From the NCBI RefSeq assembly GCF_041296385.1, contig NC_091014.1, positions 68,188,622-68,252,621 on the forward strand: a stretch of DNA of 64,000 nt, in the 5' to 3' direction. This DNA is from Aphelocoma coerulescens. Lineage: Eukaryota; Chordata; Aves; Passeriformes; Corvidae. The position numbers were made by a program, and so were the translations under genes. Numbering within the stretch: position 1 is the stretch's first letter; each line of letters starts with the position of its first letter. A model generated the notes under the pieces. The model was not told where the DNA came from. It searched no databases and saw only the letters and a list, made by a program, of their open reading frames with translations. Positions 31,232 to 44,431 of the stretch are shown here, one piece after another.

Positions 31232-31686
31232 TCCCGGCGTGGAGGCGGCAGCAGCGGAGCGGAGCGGGCGGAGAGGAGCGGAAGCCCCGAGGCCGGAGCT
31301 CTGGGAGCGGCCCGGCCCTCAGCGCCGCGGCCCTGGAGCCCCAGGCCGGGGCGGGTGGGAGGGGGTGGCTGGGAGGGAGATGGGATGGTTCGCTGCGCCG
31401 CTTCTCGCCGCCAATGCGCCTTTTCTCTCTGCCACTTTTCTCAGGTACCTGCGCCGGCCCCTCCAGATGGCAGTGGGAGCGCCAGCAACCCCGGCTCGGC
31501 AAAGGCAGGGACGGGCAACTACCGCGGCAACGAGGGACCGCACCCCAGCTCGGCAAAGGCAGGGACGGGCAACTACCGGGGCAACGAGGGACAGCAACCC
31601 CGGCTCGGCAAAGGCAGGGCCCCAGCAGCGCCGGGGCAACGAGGGACAAAATCGGAAGAGTTCGGACACCACCCGAAGCCCACCAA

Positions 31687-31855
31687 AGGTAAAATCAGGT
31701 AATACCAGGTAATACCAGGTAAAACACGGTAATACCAGGTAAAACACGGTAATACCAGCTAATACCATCTAATATTATCTAATACAGGTAAAACACGGTA
31801 AAATCAGGTAATACCAGGTAAAATCAGCTAATGCCAGGTAAAACACGGTAAAACA
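31687..31855 (+). repeat. 10-bp GGTAA array, unit 2
   Basis: Same as the unit 1 array with no difference seen. It sits between the predicted donor and an AATAAA. Confidence 0.9.
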
Positions 31856-33063
31856 AAATAAAATTGGCAAAAATCACATCAAATGCCTTGAGTGATCTTT
31901 GCTCTCCCAGCGAGTGGCTTGCGATGCAAACAAATCCCAAAGCCCCCGCCTTCCCCGTGGGAGAGGAGGCCGGAGCCCCCCCGGCCTCAGCTGGGGTGAG
32001 GAGCACGCATGGCCCGGGGCTGTCTCCGTCCCTCTGCATCCTGGGGGGTCCTGTGGTGTCTTCAGGCCTCTCCTGTCGGGGAACGATCGGGACTGGGGGG
32101 ATCTCTGTCCAAGTCATGGCGGGAGATACTCGGGGCAGTCACCCCAGGGCTGAGAGGGACGGAGCCCCCCTGGCCCCAGCCCCCACACGCATTTCCCAGG
32201 GCGAGAGGGACCAGGATGTGCAGTTGGCGGAAAGGCTGCTCGGCCGCGGTGCTCTCTTGCGCGCCCGGTGCTGCGGCCACGCCTCCCGCTGCCTCTCCCG
32301 GCGCCCTCTCCTCGCTGCCGGCCTCAGTGGGCGGCGCCCGCCGTGTTCCCACCGTCATCCTTGCATTATTCTCCTTTTTAAAGGAGCCTCCAAGGCTTTA
32401 GCACATTAATAGCTGTCTCATCTCCTGTGGGAGCCACTTCGATTCTAATTTTACCAGCCTGCTTCAACCTTTCCAAGCCCAGGGCAGTCCCCTCGGAGCC
32501 GTCTAGTCTGTGGCTCTTACACCATGTGCTTAAGGGTGTTAAAGCCTGTTGGTCGTATTTTATGCCTTTTTTTGTTAAAAAGCAAGTCCATACCTGTAGT
32601 ACGGGGTCTTTTGGTGCTGAAACTCTGCGCCCATGCTGGCAATGTCTCCCAATTGCAAAAAAGGAAAAACAAAAAAAAAAAAAAAGAGAAGGGAAGGTCC
32701 GTCTGAGCAGCAGCTCACTGTGCTACCTTTAGTGCCGCCGAGATGGGGTGGGGGGAGCGAAGCAGTTGGAAGCGTCTTATCTGCCTCCTCTGATCTTGGG
32801 AGCAGTTTGGCTGCAAGGCGGCCGCCCGTCCTCCGAGTTGCAGGCGCGGTGCCCGGTCGCTGCAGCCGAGCCTTGGCCCACTCCCGGTGCTCTCAGCACG
32901 GCACGCAGCAGCAGGGGAGGGGTTCCACAACTCACTCGTGGTTCCGCTCCAGGGCTGCAGGTTCGGGGGGTTCTCCTCAGGCGGGCGGCGTCGGCTCCAG
33001 GAGGCCTCAGAGTGTCTCGCAGCAGGCAGTGGTGGTGGTGGTGGGGGGGGGGAGAGGCAAGGG

Positions 33064-34911
33064 TCAGCCTTCTTCGGTGGTGGTGATTTGAATACAGCGT
33101 ACAGAGGGGGAGAAGGAAAGGAGTAAGTGTTGTATCATGCATTTAACCCGGCCAATACCAACGATTAGCAATGCAATTCCAGTAGCAATTGTTATTCCAA
33201 GTTGTGCTAACCATTTTCCCCACCCTGTGAGCCCAAAATACTTTAGGATGGTAGTGACCCATGAACTATCAAATACTTCTCGCGGTTGCATTGCATGAAA
33301 CAAATTTCTAGTATGATTACTTATTTCTCTCATCTTAGCTCATGCCTCCTCAGCGGAGCTAGAGGCATTATGAATTGTAATACAACCCTCAGTTTCTGTT
33401 CTATTGAACATCCCACAAACTCCTTGTTCTTTTAACAATACCATATCTAAAGCTAATCTATTTTGCAGGGTCATTTTAGTATTTTGCTGGACTTGGGTGT
33501 ATAATTCTCCAAATGCATCTTGTGTCCAATTGCTTCATATACTTAATTGCCAGGTAATATCTTCTAATACGAACTGGTGTCTTTTAAAGGTAACATAGGG
33601 AGTAAAGAAATTTTCCAGAAATAGAGATACTTTTTCTCCAGTGGTATAGTAATCTGGAATGTCAACTCCTTGAATTGCCCATTCTGCTCTTTGTGTTGCC
33701 TTTGAAGAGGGAACACTACGACAGTGACGTTCTTTAGACACTTTGGTGAAAGTAAAAATACGTCTGGGGCAAAGGGAGGGAATTCCAATTCCACACCTAA
33801 GTCCAGCATGTTGTTCTAATGACAAATGTGAATAAAATATCTCATCAGAGCATCCCCAAGCCATTCCAAGAGGGGCTATATATTTTGCAGTTTTCCACTT
33901 AGTTGCATCTGCAAAATCAAGGACGGTGATTTCTGGCTTAGTATTGATTGGAGTCCCACGGACTGGGTAGTGGGTAAAAGGAACTCCACATGGGTTGAGA
34001 AGGTATTTGTAGGAGGAGTTACAGGACTCATCTTGATTTCTCCAGCCTCTTGAGAGGTATCCCCAACAAGTACACACATCAGTTCCTAATGTTCGAATTC
34101 TAAGTGAAAACCATGTTTCTGGAGGATCTCCTGGTCCTTCTTTGCATGTTATCACCTTTGAGCAATTGACTAGAGGACTATCTTCTTTTGTAGTCTTTTT
34201 TAGTCTCTAAATTTACCTTTAAGAACTGTTTGTACAGACCATGCCCACATTAAATGTTGTCAGTCGATTGGGGTTCTATTCGTTATGTTCGGAAGTTGAC
34301 CACAGCAGGAAGGGTTAAAAACTGTGCTATATTTGCCTTCATCTACATCTGGTGTGTAGAGTGGGTCAAACCGTGGATCCCATGGGTAAACAAGGCAGGG
34401 CTGTTTAGCATTATATTCCTCAAAGGTTATTGTCTCAGGGCTGAATTTACTTTTATCTAATTTGATGGCTGGGTGAGGGGATTCAATTTGAGATAAGATG
34501 GTTCTATTTACCTTTGGACGCCTAGTTCTACAATATTTCTGGTGCAACTGTCCTTCATGAGGTGCATCAGAAGGTGGGTCATATGTTTGGTAAAGGTTAT
34601 GTACTATAGGGGTACCTCTGCACTCAACTTGGGCTCCATTTTTCTTACTTGTCCACTGTTCAGGTAGAGGCAATGGAGCTGCCACACTAGTCATATTGAG
34701 GACAAAAGATAAATTCAAGGGTACTATGTAAGATGGCAATCCTGGTTCAGCAGAATCAGGTAATGTTACACATACACCTTGATCAGTAGGATTCCATATT
34801 TTTGCAAACCCTTTTCCTAATTTCCAGGCAAGCTTCCTTTGATCTAGCTCTGCTAGCTAGCTCTGCTGAGCACATGCACAAGGTAAATAAGCATAAAAAT
34901 AGAGCTAACAT
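33064..34911 (-). pseudogene. env: env, broken, unit 2
   Basis: Same frame segments and translations as unit 1: leader at 34911, surface frames 34739-34260 and 34155-33535, transmembrane tail 33333-33064. The 13-bp duplication (34844-34869) and both in-frame TGA codons are present. Confidence 0.85.
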
Positions 34912-37900
34912 GTTACAATCCCAATTACCAGTAAACCGAAGCATAGTTCGTATCTGAGGTTTTTCATGCACAGTCCTGAATATTTTTTTCTCCTGTTGTT
35001 CAGTTACCTGTGAAAGACAAGAAAAAGTCTGTCCAGCCCCTTTCAGGGCTAATATTAAAATGTAGGAATAAGCCAGCGAGAGCTTATTTTGTGTTCTTTG
35101 CCATAAGCATCGTTTGCTTTCCAGGTATGCATGTTCAAAGGAGTAGTTGAGTACCATGGGTACAGCTCCTGCGGTAGGCAGTTCCACCCATACAGGCTGT
35201 CCTGGGAAGCGTGCGGGTTTTTGATTACCTGTAGGTTTAGATGTTGCTGGTATCAAGGAGGGAGGCTGCAGATAAAAAGCTGTGAGTCTGGGACATCCAT
35301 TTACTCCCCATTGCTCATGTACTGTTTTCACAGCATCCCATAGTCGTTCAGTCCAATTAGAATGTTGAGGTTTCAGAAATCGCTTAAGCAGGCCATTTGT
35401 TCTCTCGACGATGCCATTTGCTTGTGGATAATGGGGTGTGTGAAATATCCACTGGATCCCTTCTTCTTTGGCCCATTTTTGGACGATGGTCGCTGTGAAA
35501 TGTGCCCCGTTGTCGGATTGGATAGGTACAGGTTTTGGAAAGAAACTGAACCACATTTTAAGGGCTTCTAATGTGTTTGCACTAGTTGCCCGAGAGAAGG
35601 CTCCTGCTTGGACTAGTCCTGACCTGACTTCTACCGACACGTGTTGTTTGCCCTCAGACTTTCCAAAAGGTCCAATATCATCTACTTGCCATGTGTCCCA
35701 CAGTCCCTTTCCTGTCTCTGATATGTGAGGGGGGTTGTTCTAAAGGGTGACGCTCTGATCGGGTCCGGCACTGCTCGCATGAAGATCTGCAGGTACGGCA
35801 CATTTCCCGAGTCCCCGGCCATCCTCTGCTTGCTGCTTCCTTGTATAGGTCTTGTGCCCCGGTGTGCTGTCGCTTTAAGTGCAACCATTCTAATAATGGA
35901 TCCCAGTTTTCTCTTGGAGGTTTTCTACTTAGTGGGGCTAATCTGGCCCTCTCATCTACTTTGTGATTCCAGTGGCTAGTTGGGGTTTCCTTTTCTTGAT
36001 GAGAGGCTACCCAGCCAACTAAAAAATTCCCCTTTTTTGCTACAGCAAGAATTTCTTGCCATTTTTCCTTTTGCCAAGCAGGGACCCTGTTTACTTCCCA
36101 GTCCTTTTTGTCCCAGAAGGGGAGCCATTCAGTACACCCTTTGAACACAGCAAAAGAATCAGTGTAAACATATACAGAGTCTGAGGTTTCAGATGCATGG
36201 TTAAATACACTCCAGACTGCTGCCAGTTCTCCCACTTGTGCACTACCTTCCCCTTCTGTTACAATTTGCTTGCCTGTATTTATTTGTAAGGCTACAGCAC
36301 CACATTTCCAAACCTTACCTTCTCGCTTTGCTGATGCATCCGTAAACCACACATTCTGCAATCGTTCTGAGTACGGGGGAGCAACTTGTCATAGAAGGTG
36401 AAAAGTCAGTGGTGCTATTTAGGGTTACCTCATCTTGTAGAGGAAGATTTTTGCGAGCTCCTTCTGTTACTTGAAAAATGGTGCAATAATGTTCCATTTG
36501 AGCATACCGTTTGCAAACAGAGGCACGTTGGGCCACCCCGTCAGGGGGTGGGATTCCTGCCAAAACTGACTTGATGACTTGAAAAGGTTCCCTTAAAATC
36601 AGGGGTTGTTTGTGGGTAGTTTTCTCTGCTTCCTGAAAAGCAGTGCTGACCACGAATAAACTTTTTTCCCAGGTAGAATATCGTTTTTCTGCATCTTTAA
36701 AACTGCATGAGTAAAAGCCTATGGGTCTGGTAGGACCATCGGGTCCTTTCTGCCATAAATGTGTAGACAGTCCAGAGCTTGCAAATCGCCATTCCATGTG
36801 TACTGGATCAGTGGGATGTATAGGACCTAGGGATTGGTATGTGTTAGCTTCAAAAATTAGGAGTTGTAGGGCCTCATCGTGCAAGGGAGTCCAATCCCAC
36901 TTTGCTTTTTTTCCTAGCAAATCATACAGGGGCCTTGCAATTATTGAAAAGTCAGGAATGTGTTTCCTCCAAAAAATTAGCAGGCCTAAAGCATGCTGCA
37001 GGTCTTTTTTAGTCTCTGGGGTTTCAATTTGGTCTAGGTGGCTGAGGGTGTCTGGGGCAATACACACCATTCCTCCTTTCCACCAGATTCCCAAGAATTT
37101 TACTTCTAGGGAAGGGAGTTGTACTTTTTCAGGAGGAATACGTAAGCCCGGGGATTCTAGATGTTTAATGATGTTTGTTTGTGTTGTTTGTACAGGTGTA
37201 ATCTCATCTCCTGCCACCAAAATGCCATCAATGTATTGGTATACTCTTACTCCTGGTGCAGGAGGAATGAGTGACAATTCTTGTGCTAGTGCATGATGTG
37301 CTAGAGTGGGTGAGTGTTTGAATCCTTGTGGGAGGCGAGTGAAAGTATATTGCTGGCCCTCCCCCGTGAAAGCAAAACGCTCCTGATCTTGTTCCTGCGA
37401 GGGGACCATAAAAAACATGTCCTTGACATCAATAGTGGCCATAATTTGATGAGCTTGTTCTTGTCTAGTAGCTCTCAGCTCAGCAATGTTTGGGACTGCG
37501 GCAGTGAGAGGCCCTGTATTTGAGTTAAGCCGCCGATAGTCTCCTGTCAGTCTCCAGTTGCCATTAGGCTTGCGGACTGGCCACACAGGAGCATTGTAAG
37601 GGGAATGTGTTGCAATCACTATTCCTTTTTCTTTCAAATGTGCAATAATTGGTGTGATTCCTTCTCTGGCTCCTAAAGGCAAGGGGTAAGGTTTGACATT
37701 GGTTACTAGGGAGGGGGGAAGAGCAGGAGCAGAACTTAACAAACACAAATGGGAGGTTTCCTGCCCCAAAGTCCCTATTTTTCCTTCTTCATTGGTCCAA
37801 GGCCTTCCCTTTAGGAGGTCCAGACCCAGTGAATTTGTAGGAAATTCACCTGTAATCATTAGGGTGTCAACTGCTTTCTCTTCTGCCGGTAACCAGCGTC

Positions 37901-38074
37901 TTACCTTTGCTGTCATCTGGGCTTGGCTATTCTCAAAAACATCTGTGACACGTATACTCTTACGTGAGGGAGTGATTCCACGTGAGGAGGCATCTTCAAT
38001 TTTAAGGGCAGACACCTGAGCACCAGTATCTACTAAAAAAGTTACCGGGGCTTTGTGGGGACCAGTAGGACAGG
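34912..38074 (-). pseudogene. pol: pol: protease to integrase, unit 2
   Basis: This copy has three Ts at 37519-37521 where the others have four, so protease and RT form one frame (38015-36315, 566 codons). The YIDG substitution is present (Gly codon 37224-37226). A private 2-bp deletion at about 36388 shifts the frame before RNase H, which resumes separately at 36361-35678. The integrase frameshift is at 35729-35734. There is also an Arg to Cys change near 36707. The copy is as defective as the others but breaks at a different point. Confidence 0.92.
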
Positions 38075-38077
38075 TTA

Positions 38078-39803
38078 TTAACGGGTCTCCTCTGGAATTG
38101 TTAGAAAGGCGCCTGATGTGAATCCACCCTTCGCCCCCTGGCTTACCTTCTGCAAAGATAAGGGTTTTCTGTCACCTTCCCTTTCTTGTGGTTCCTCCAG
38201 GGGAGGGGCTGTAGCAGGGACAGCTTTTAATGGTTCCTCTTTTGCTGGCCACTCTTGGATGAATAGTTCTAATTTATTAGTGGGCTGGCCATCCATTAGG
38301 GTCCTTGGGACTCCCTTTTGTAAGCCCGCAATCCACAGGGCATTTCTTTTCTCCTTGCGTTCTTCCCCTGTATTTGTTTGTCTACCCAGCCCAGGGGAGA
38401 ACCTTACCTTTTGGAGTTTTGCTGGGGACAGGGTTTTGCACTCTGTGCGCCGAATTGATCTAGAATCAGTTGTATTTGAAGGAATTGGGCCATATTTTCT
38501 CCCGTAATTAATTAATTCTTGTGCCACCTTCCCCCCCAGGTCCAAACCTTCCCTTTTGCCCGCTTAAGACTGAGGGAAATAGCTGCTGCCTCCAAGGTGG
38601 CTACAGCTCTTTCTGCAATTGGGAGACTTTCTATTTGTCCTTTTAGCTGCATGCCTATGGGTTTGACAGCTTCAGGGAGGCCTCTGATAAGAGGTATCAT
38701 TCTCTCAGGATCCACAGGCACCATCACTGGAGATTCACCTCGTGGTGTTAATTTCCTATCATGCATCATTTGTAAACGAGCCGCTTTCTGTACACTTTCT
38801 ACAGTCTGATTGACATTCCTTACTATAGCCAGGGGATCTCCTCTTTCTGAAGGACTGAGTCTGCCAGCCCAATCAGCAGCTCTCTGGGGAGGGACCAAGG
38901 AGCACGGTTATCTCCTGTGGTAAGGAAGACTCCTGCCCCTCCAGTACCCTTCTGCCTCTTTTTCTGAGAACAGAATTTGGTCAGCCCGTGTGAGAGAGAG
39001 TCTCCAAACACATTCAGTTTCAGATTCTTTGGGACTTTGGCTATACCCTTCCTTTAGTTTGGCCAATTCAGTAGCTGTAGATGGGATTTCTTTTGTGGTT
39101 ATGTCAGGTGTGTCGTCGTCTGAAGCCTCATGGGTGTATTCTGTTTTAATGAAGGGACGGAGCGAGGCTGAGGGCTTTTCTGAGTGATTACGCAAGGATT
39201 CTAAGTCCGAGAGGGGGTACGCTTCTTTAGATAGTTCCAGCTCTGACTCCTTTTTTCCCTCATTTGCTGATCTTGCAAACAGCTCCTCTCGGAGCACACA
39301 GACAGTAGCCTTTTCATTCCTTATCTCTTCCTGGAGGAGGTGGGTGTTAGCTCCAGCTGAAATTGCAATGCTTTAACCAAATGCTGTAATGAAGCAGTAA
39401 CTTCCGTATCAGCTTTCTGCTGGTGCTCTCTGTGTCCTACTGCAGCTAGCACAGCAGCAGCTAAGACAGAACATACCACTGGTTGCGCTTTACCTTTTTT
39501 GAGTCTCGCTCCTGTGCGCAGGACAGAGACTCGATCAACGAGTGCTTGGATATTATACCAATAGTTTTGTGCCCAGTCCGTCCCTGGAGGAGATGGCCTG
39601 GCACCAAATTCATCCAACAAAGTAAACAAAGCTTGTGTATGATGTCCCATGTTACTTACAAATGTCGGAGTGATCATTCCTAGAGGATGCCCAGCGTAAA
39701 GTAAATTTACAAAAGTCTCACCCCTGCACTCTGGGAAGGTTCCTCTTCTGCCAAACCAAAGAAAGTTACAAACACTGGAGTAGTCTCTCTTGAGGGACAC
39801 CCC
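38078..39803 (-). pseudogene. gag: gag, broken, unit 2
   Basis: Same four frame segments as in unit 1 (39800-39321, 39297-38908, 38898-38512, 38545-38078) with identical translations. The breaks are therefore inherited from a common source and are not private to this copy. Confidence 0.7.
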
Positions 39804-40806
39804 TTACAAAATGGTTTCTGAGGTCCTACTCCTTACACCTCGAGAGCACCTAGTGTTTACCAAAGTTACAAGTCTCAAAATTACTTTCCAAACTCCCAGG
39901 TCTTTTACCTACAGGAGTGCCAATTTCCCAGACCCTGGGCCTCGGGAGCACCGTTTTAGCTCAGGTGCATGTGCAAACACACAAGCAAACAAACAAACAA
40001 ACAAAAGAGTAAGACAGAGTAAGAAAGGTAGAGAGGTGTTAGGAAATGTAGAAAGGTACGTTGTTTTATTTTCCTAAAATGATCCAATCATAAGAATTAG
40101 CAATTCATGCATTTTTTGGAAACAACACTCTCATTTTACGGGGATCCTGCCGACTATGCCAATAAAGTGTTACGATCCGGTTCAGACCCAGAAAGGCAAA
40201 GCAGGCGAAGTCTCTGAGCATAAACCAGAAAGAACTTCGAAGGTTCAAAATATTGCCAGATATGAGATTAAAACCAAACGAGATTAAATGTCGATGCCAA
40301 AAAATTGATGTATTTTATTTGACAGTAAAAGTAGGGCCCAGTTTGGGGCCAATCACCCTTGCAGTGCCTAAAGGGGCTCCAGCAGAGCTGGAGGGGGGCT
40401 GGGAGCAGCCGGAAGCGGGAGCAGCCAGAGCTGGGAGCACCTGCATCTTAGCCAAGGCAGCTGCCGCCAGGTTTGGTGGTGCCTGAGCAGGGCGGGGACG
40501 ATGCCAGGGACATCCCGCAGTGACGTCTTCTCTTTTCCGCTGGGCGTGCGCTCGGTCCCAAAGCGCACGCCCATTCTGATCTCAGTCTCACTCCATGTTT
40601 AGACACGCTCACAGTCCTGGATTTCATCCCATGCCAGTGGCAGACCCGTGCAGCCCCAGAGCCAATACCAAGGCCAGGCTGAAGGCAAACGCCACATTTA
40701 GCCTTCACGCCAATGGTAGCTGTAATGTAAAACCCAGCCCTAACGCCGAGGCCTCTCCTAATTCCAGCCCCTTGCTAAATGCTCAGCCCTAAACCAAATG
40801 CAACGG

Positions 40807-41380
40807 TGTAATAAATGAATTGGTTTCAGGGTGTTGATTTTTACTGTTTGGAGGAGATAGAAAAGAGGGGAGTTGATAGTTGGATACATGGGCATGTTAA
40901 CGGAGGATATTGCGAGACTGTCTGGGTGTAATATCGGAGTGTGAGCACTAGGTGGAGACGCAATTGGGGATGTGATGACGTGATGGACTAGAAAATGACC
41001 TCATGCAGGTGATGTCAACATCTTGGACCGCTTAGCCAATCATTCGACACCCTCGGGAAATGATTGGACAAAAATGCATCTTGATAAAGACCAATAGAAC
41101 CCCTGGAAGCGAGCCAATCAGAAGAAGAATCCAAAATCCACCAATTGTGAACGGACAGAGGGCATAAGAACGGACCTGGGACTTTATCCGGGGAGCTCCT
41201 GCGGAACTTGGGGTCCAAGGTTGCACCCAGTGGGTCACACTGTCCTTTTTGTGTGCTGCTTTACTCTGGCTTGTCGTGCGGAGCCTGGGCTTATCCTGGG
41301 TTCTCGCTCTCAGTTGTTAATGAATAAACAAACGAGCTGGCTTTTCTTTTTTAAAAAAAGTCTCAGCTTCGTTTATAACA
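40807..41380 (+). mobile_element. Solo LTR, unit 2
   Basis: Same element at the same site, flanked by ACGG at 40803-40806 and 41381-41384. The shared insertion site shows that the LTR arrived before the unit was amplified. Confidence 0.88.
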
Positions 41381-42418
41381 ACGGTGAGCTCGAAGGCCAA
41401 AGCCAGCCCCAACTGCAACTCTTAAGATCAAGCCCAACACCAATCCCAGCTGAAGCCCTAAATCCAGCTTTGAGCCCAGCCCCAGCCCATACTCCAATGC
41501 CGCCTTTAGCTCTAACTCCCAAACTCAGCCCCAACTGCTGCCCTAAGGCCAACCATTCATGGAGTTAAGGCCAGTGCCCCAGGTGCACTCCCTAGCCCAA
41601 GGCAGGCTCCAAGCTCAAGGCCACCGTTAGCCCTAAGGGCAGGGCCAGCCCTAAGGCCGGCCTGAGCCGCAATGGCAGCCAAAGGCAGCCCAAGTGGGGC
41701 TTCAACGCCGCCCCCTCCCCCAGCCCGCCCTGATGCCGGCCCTGCCTCCCTGCGCTGCGAGCCAGGCGCTGTCCCCGCGTGTCACAGAGGCCGCGGCCTG
41801 TGGAGCAATCAGCGGGCTCGGTGCGGTGCTGGCACTGGCCGTCCCCGAGCCCCCTGCCTCTGGGGCAGTGTCGTCGCCCGGAGACGTCGTGGCCCCGCCG
41901 CCTGCGCCGCAGAGTTGTCACAAAGGGCAGCGGCGACATTAGGACTTCCTGGCCAGCCGCTATTTCCAGGCATGATGCTTAAGCATGGATCGGCCGCTTC
42001 TGATAGCGTGTCTGTCTTGGGCGAGCGTTTTTGTGATGGCTGTGCAGGCGCGTTGGATACAGCTGCAGGACGCTCTGTTTCCACAGAAAATTTGCGGCCA
42101 GCACTGCCAGGCATGGTCACAGGATGCCTGCTAGTAGTGGCTCAGCAGCTCTGAGACCGCTCTTTGCAGCGTCCAGCGGGGAGTTAAGGGCAGCGTTGAA
42201 TCGAATGATAGCAATGCAAAAGGATGCAAAGCACAGCGTGTGAACAGGAGCTTTGGAGCGCTCGGCACACAGGATATTTCAGAGGAGAAATCCCCTGGTG
42301 CAGCTGGCCCCAATAAAGAGCGGCCGCTGCTGAATGCCACACTCCAGTGGCGTTTTAAATGTAATTTTTCTATTTTATAGGGTTTCATTTTTGCTAAGCT
42401 TTGGTAATGCCCGGGGTG

Positions 42419-42599
42419 TGATGTCATTGACCCGCTGCCTCTCGACCAATCAGATCGCTCCGCTACGTTCTGGCCCCGCCCCTCATTGTTTCCTCACAAT
42501 GAGGAACCTTGGCGCTCGATTCCCATTGGCTGCCGCCCGGGGGGGCGGGGCTTAGGCTGCCTATATAAGGCGGCGGCGGTGGCGGGGCTTCACTTGCAG
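42419..42599 (+). promoter_or_regulatory. TATA/Inr promoter, unit 3
   Basis: Identical by eye to the unit 1 promoter. TATATAAG lies at 42562-42569 and the Inr A is at 42592. Confidence 0.8.
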
Positions 42600-43054
42600 T
42601 CCCGGCGTGGAGGCGGCAGCAGCGGAGCGGAGCGGGCGGAGAGGAGCGGAAGCCCCGAGGCCGGAGCTCTGGGAGCGGCCCGGCCCTCAGCGCCGCGGCC
42701 CTGGAGCCCCAGGCCGGGGCGGGTGGGAGGGGGTGGCTGGGAGGGAGATGGGATGGTTCGCTGCGCCGCTTCTCGCCGCCAATGCGCCTTTTCTCTCTGC
42801 CACTTTTCTCAGGTACCTGCGCCGGCCCCTCCAGATGGCAGTGGGAGCGCCAGCAACCCCGGCTCGGCAAAGGCAGGGACGGGCAACTACCGCGGCAACG
42901 AGGGACCGCACCCCAGCTCGGCAAAGGCAGGGACGGGCAACTACCGGGGCAACGAGGGACAGCAACCCCGGCTCGGCAAAGGCAGGGCCCCAGCAGCGCC
43001 GGGGCAACGAGGGACAAAATCGGAAGAGTTCGGACACCACCCGAAGCCCACCAA

Positions 43055-43223
43055 AGGTAAAATCAGGTAATACCAGGTAATACCAGGTAAAACATGGTAA
43101 TACCAGGTAAAACACGGTAATACCAGCTAATACCATCTAATATTATCTAATACAGGTAAAACACGGTAAAATCAGGTAATACCAGGTAAAATCAGCTAAT
43201 GCCAGGTAAAACACGGTAAAACA
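43055..43223 (+). repeat. 10-bp GGTAA array, unit 3
   Basis: Same array, with one private change: AACACGG has become AACATGG near 43095. The GGTAA cores are unaffected. Confidence 0.9.
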
Positions 43224-44431
43224 AAATAAAATTGGCAAAAATCACATCAAATGCCTTGAGTGATCTTTGCTCTCCCAGCGAGTGGCTTGCGATGCAAACA
43301 AATCCCAAAGCCCCCGCCTTCCCCGTGGGAGAGGAGGCCGGAGCCCCCCCGGCCTCAGCTGGGGTGAGGAGCACGCATGGCCCGGGGCTGTCTCCGTCCC
43401 TCTGCATCCTGGGGGGTCCTGTGGTGTCTTCAGGCCTCTCCTGTCGGGGAACGATCGGGACTGGGGGGATCTCTGTCCAAGTCATGGCGGGAGATACTCG
43501 GGGCAGTCACCCCAGGGCTGAGAGGGACGGAGCCCCCCTGGCCCCAGCCCCCACACGCATTTCCCAGGGCGAGAGGGACCAGGATGTGCAGTTGGCGGAA
43601 AGGCTGCTCGGCCGCGGTGCTCTCTTGCGCGCCCGGTGCTGCGGCCACGCCTCCCGCTGCCTCTCCCGGCGCCCTCTCCTCGCTGCCGGCCTCAGTGGGC
43701 GGCGCCCGCCGTGTTCCCACCGTCATCCTTGCATTATTCTCCTTTTTAAAGGAGCCTCCAAGGCTTTAGCACATTAATAGCTGTCTCATCTCCTGTGGGA
43801 GCCACTTCGATTCTAATTTTACCAGCCTGCTTCAACCTTTCCAAGCCCAGGGCAGTCCCCTCGGAGCCGTCTAGTCTGTGGCTCTTACACCATGTGCTTA
43901 AGGGTGTTAAAGCCTGTTGGTCGTATTTTATGCCTTTTTTTGTTAAAAAGCAAGTCCATACCTGTAGTACGGGGTCTTTTGGTGCTGAAACTCTGCGCCC
44001 ATGCTGGCAATGTCTCCCAATTGCAAAAAAGGAAAAACAAAAAAAAAAAAAAAGAGAAGGGAAGGTCCGTCTGAGCAGCAGCTCACTGTGCTACCTTTAG
44101 TGCCGCCGAGATGGGGTGGGGGGAGCGAAGCAGTTGGAAGCGTCTTATCTGCCTCCTCTGATCTTGGGAGCAGTTTGGCTGCAAGGCGGCCGCCCGTCCT
44201 CCGAGTTGCAGGCGCGGTGCCCGGTCGCTGCAGCCGAGCCTTGGCCCACTCCCGGTGCTCTCAGCACGGCACGCAGCAGCAGGGGAGGGGTTCCACAACT
44301 CACTCGTGGTTCCGCTCCAGGGCTGCAGGTTCGGGGGGTTCTCCTCAGGCGGGCGGCGTCGGCTCCAGGAGGCCTCAGAGTGTCTCGCAGCAGGCAGTGG
44401 TGGTGGTGGTGGGGGGGGGGAGAGGCAAGGG

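Larger units (their letters stand above)
33064..40167 (-). mobile_element. Defective class III-like provirus, unit 2
   Basis: Same element and ends as in unit 1. It is three bases shorter because of the indels at about 36388 and 37519. It shares the RT, integrase and env lesions of the other copies. Confidence 0.9.
30779..42146. repeat. Array unit 2 (11,368 bp, complete)
   Basis: This copy is head to tail with unit 1 and shorter by three bases: a 2-bp deletion at about 36388 and one T fewer in the run at 37519-37521. The T change leaves the protease and RT frames joined here, unlike in the other copies. The 2-bp deletion breaks the frame before RNase H. Confidence 0.97.
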
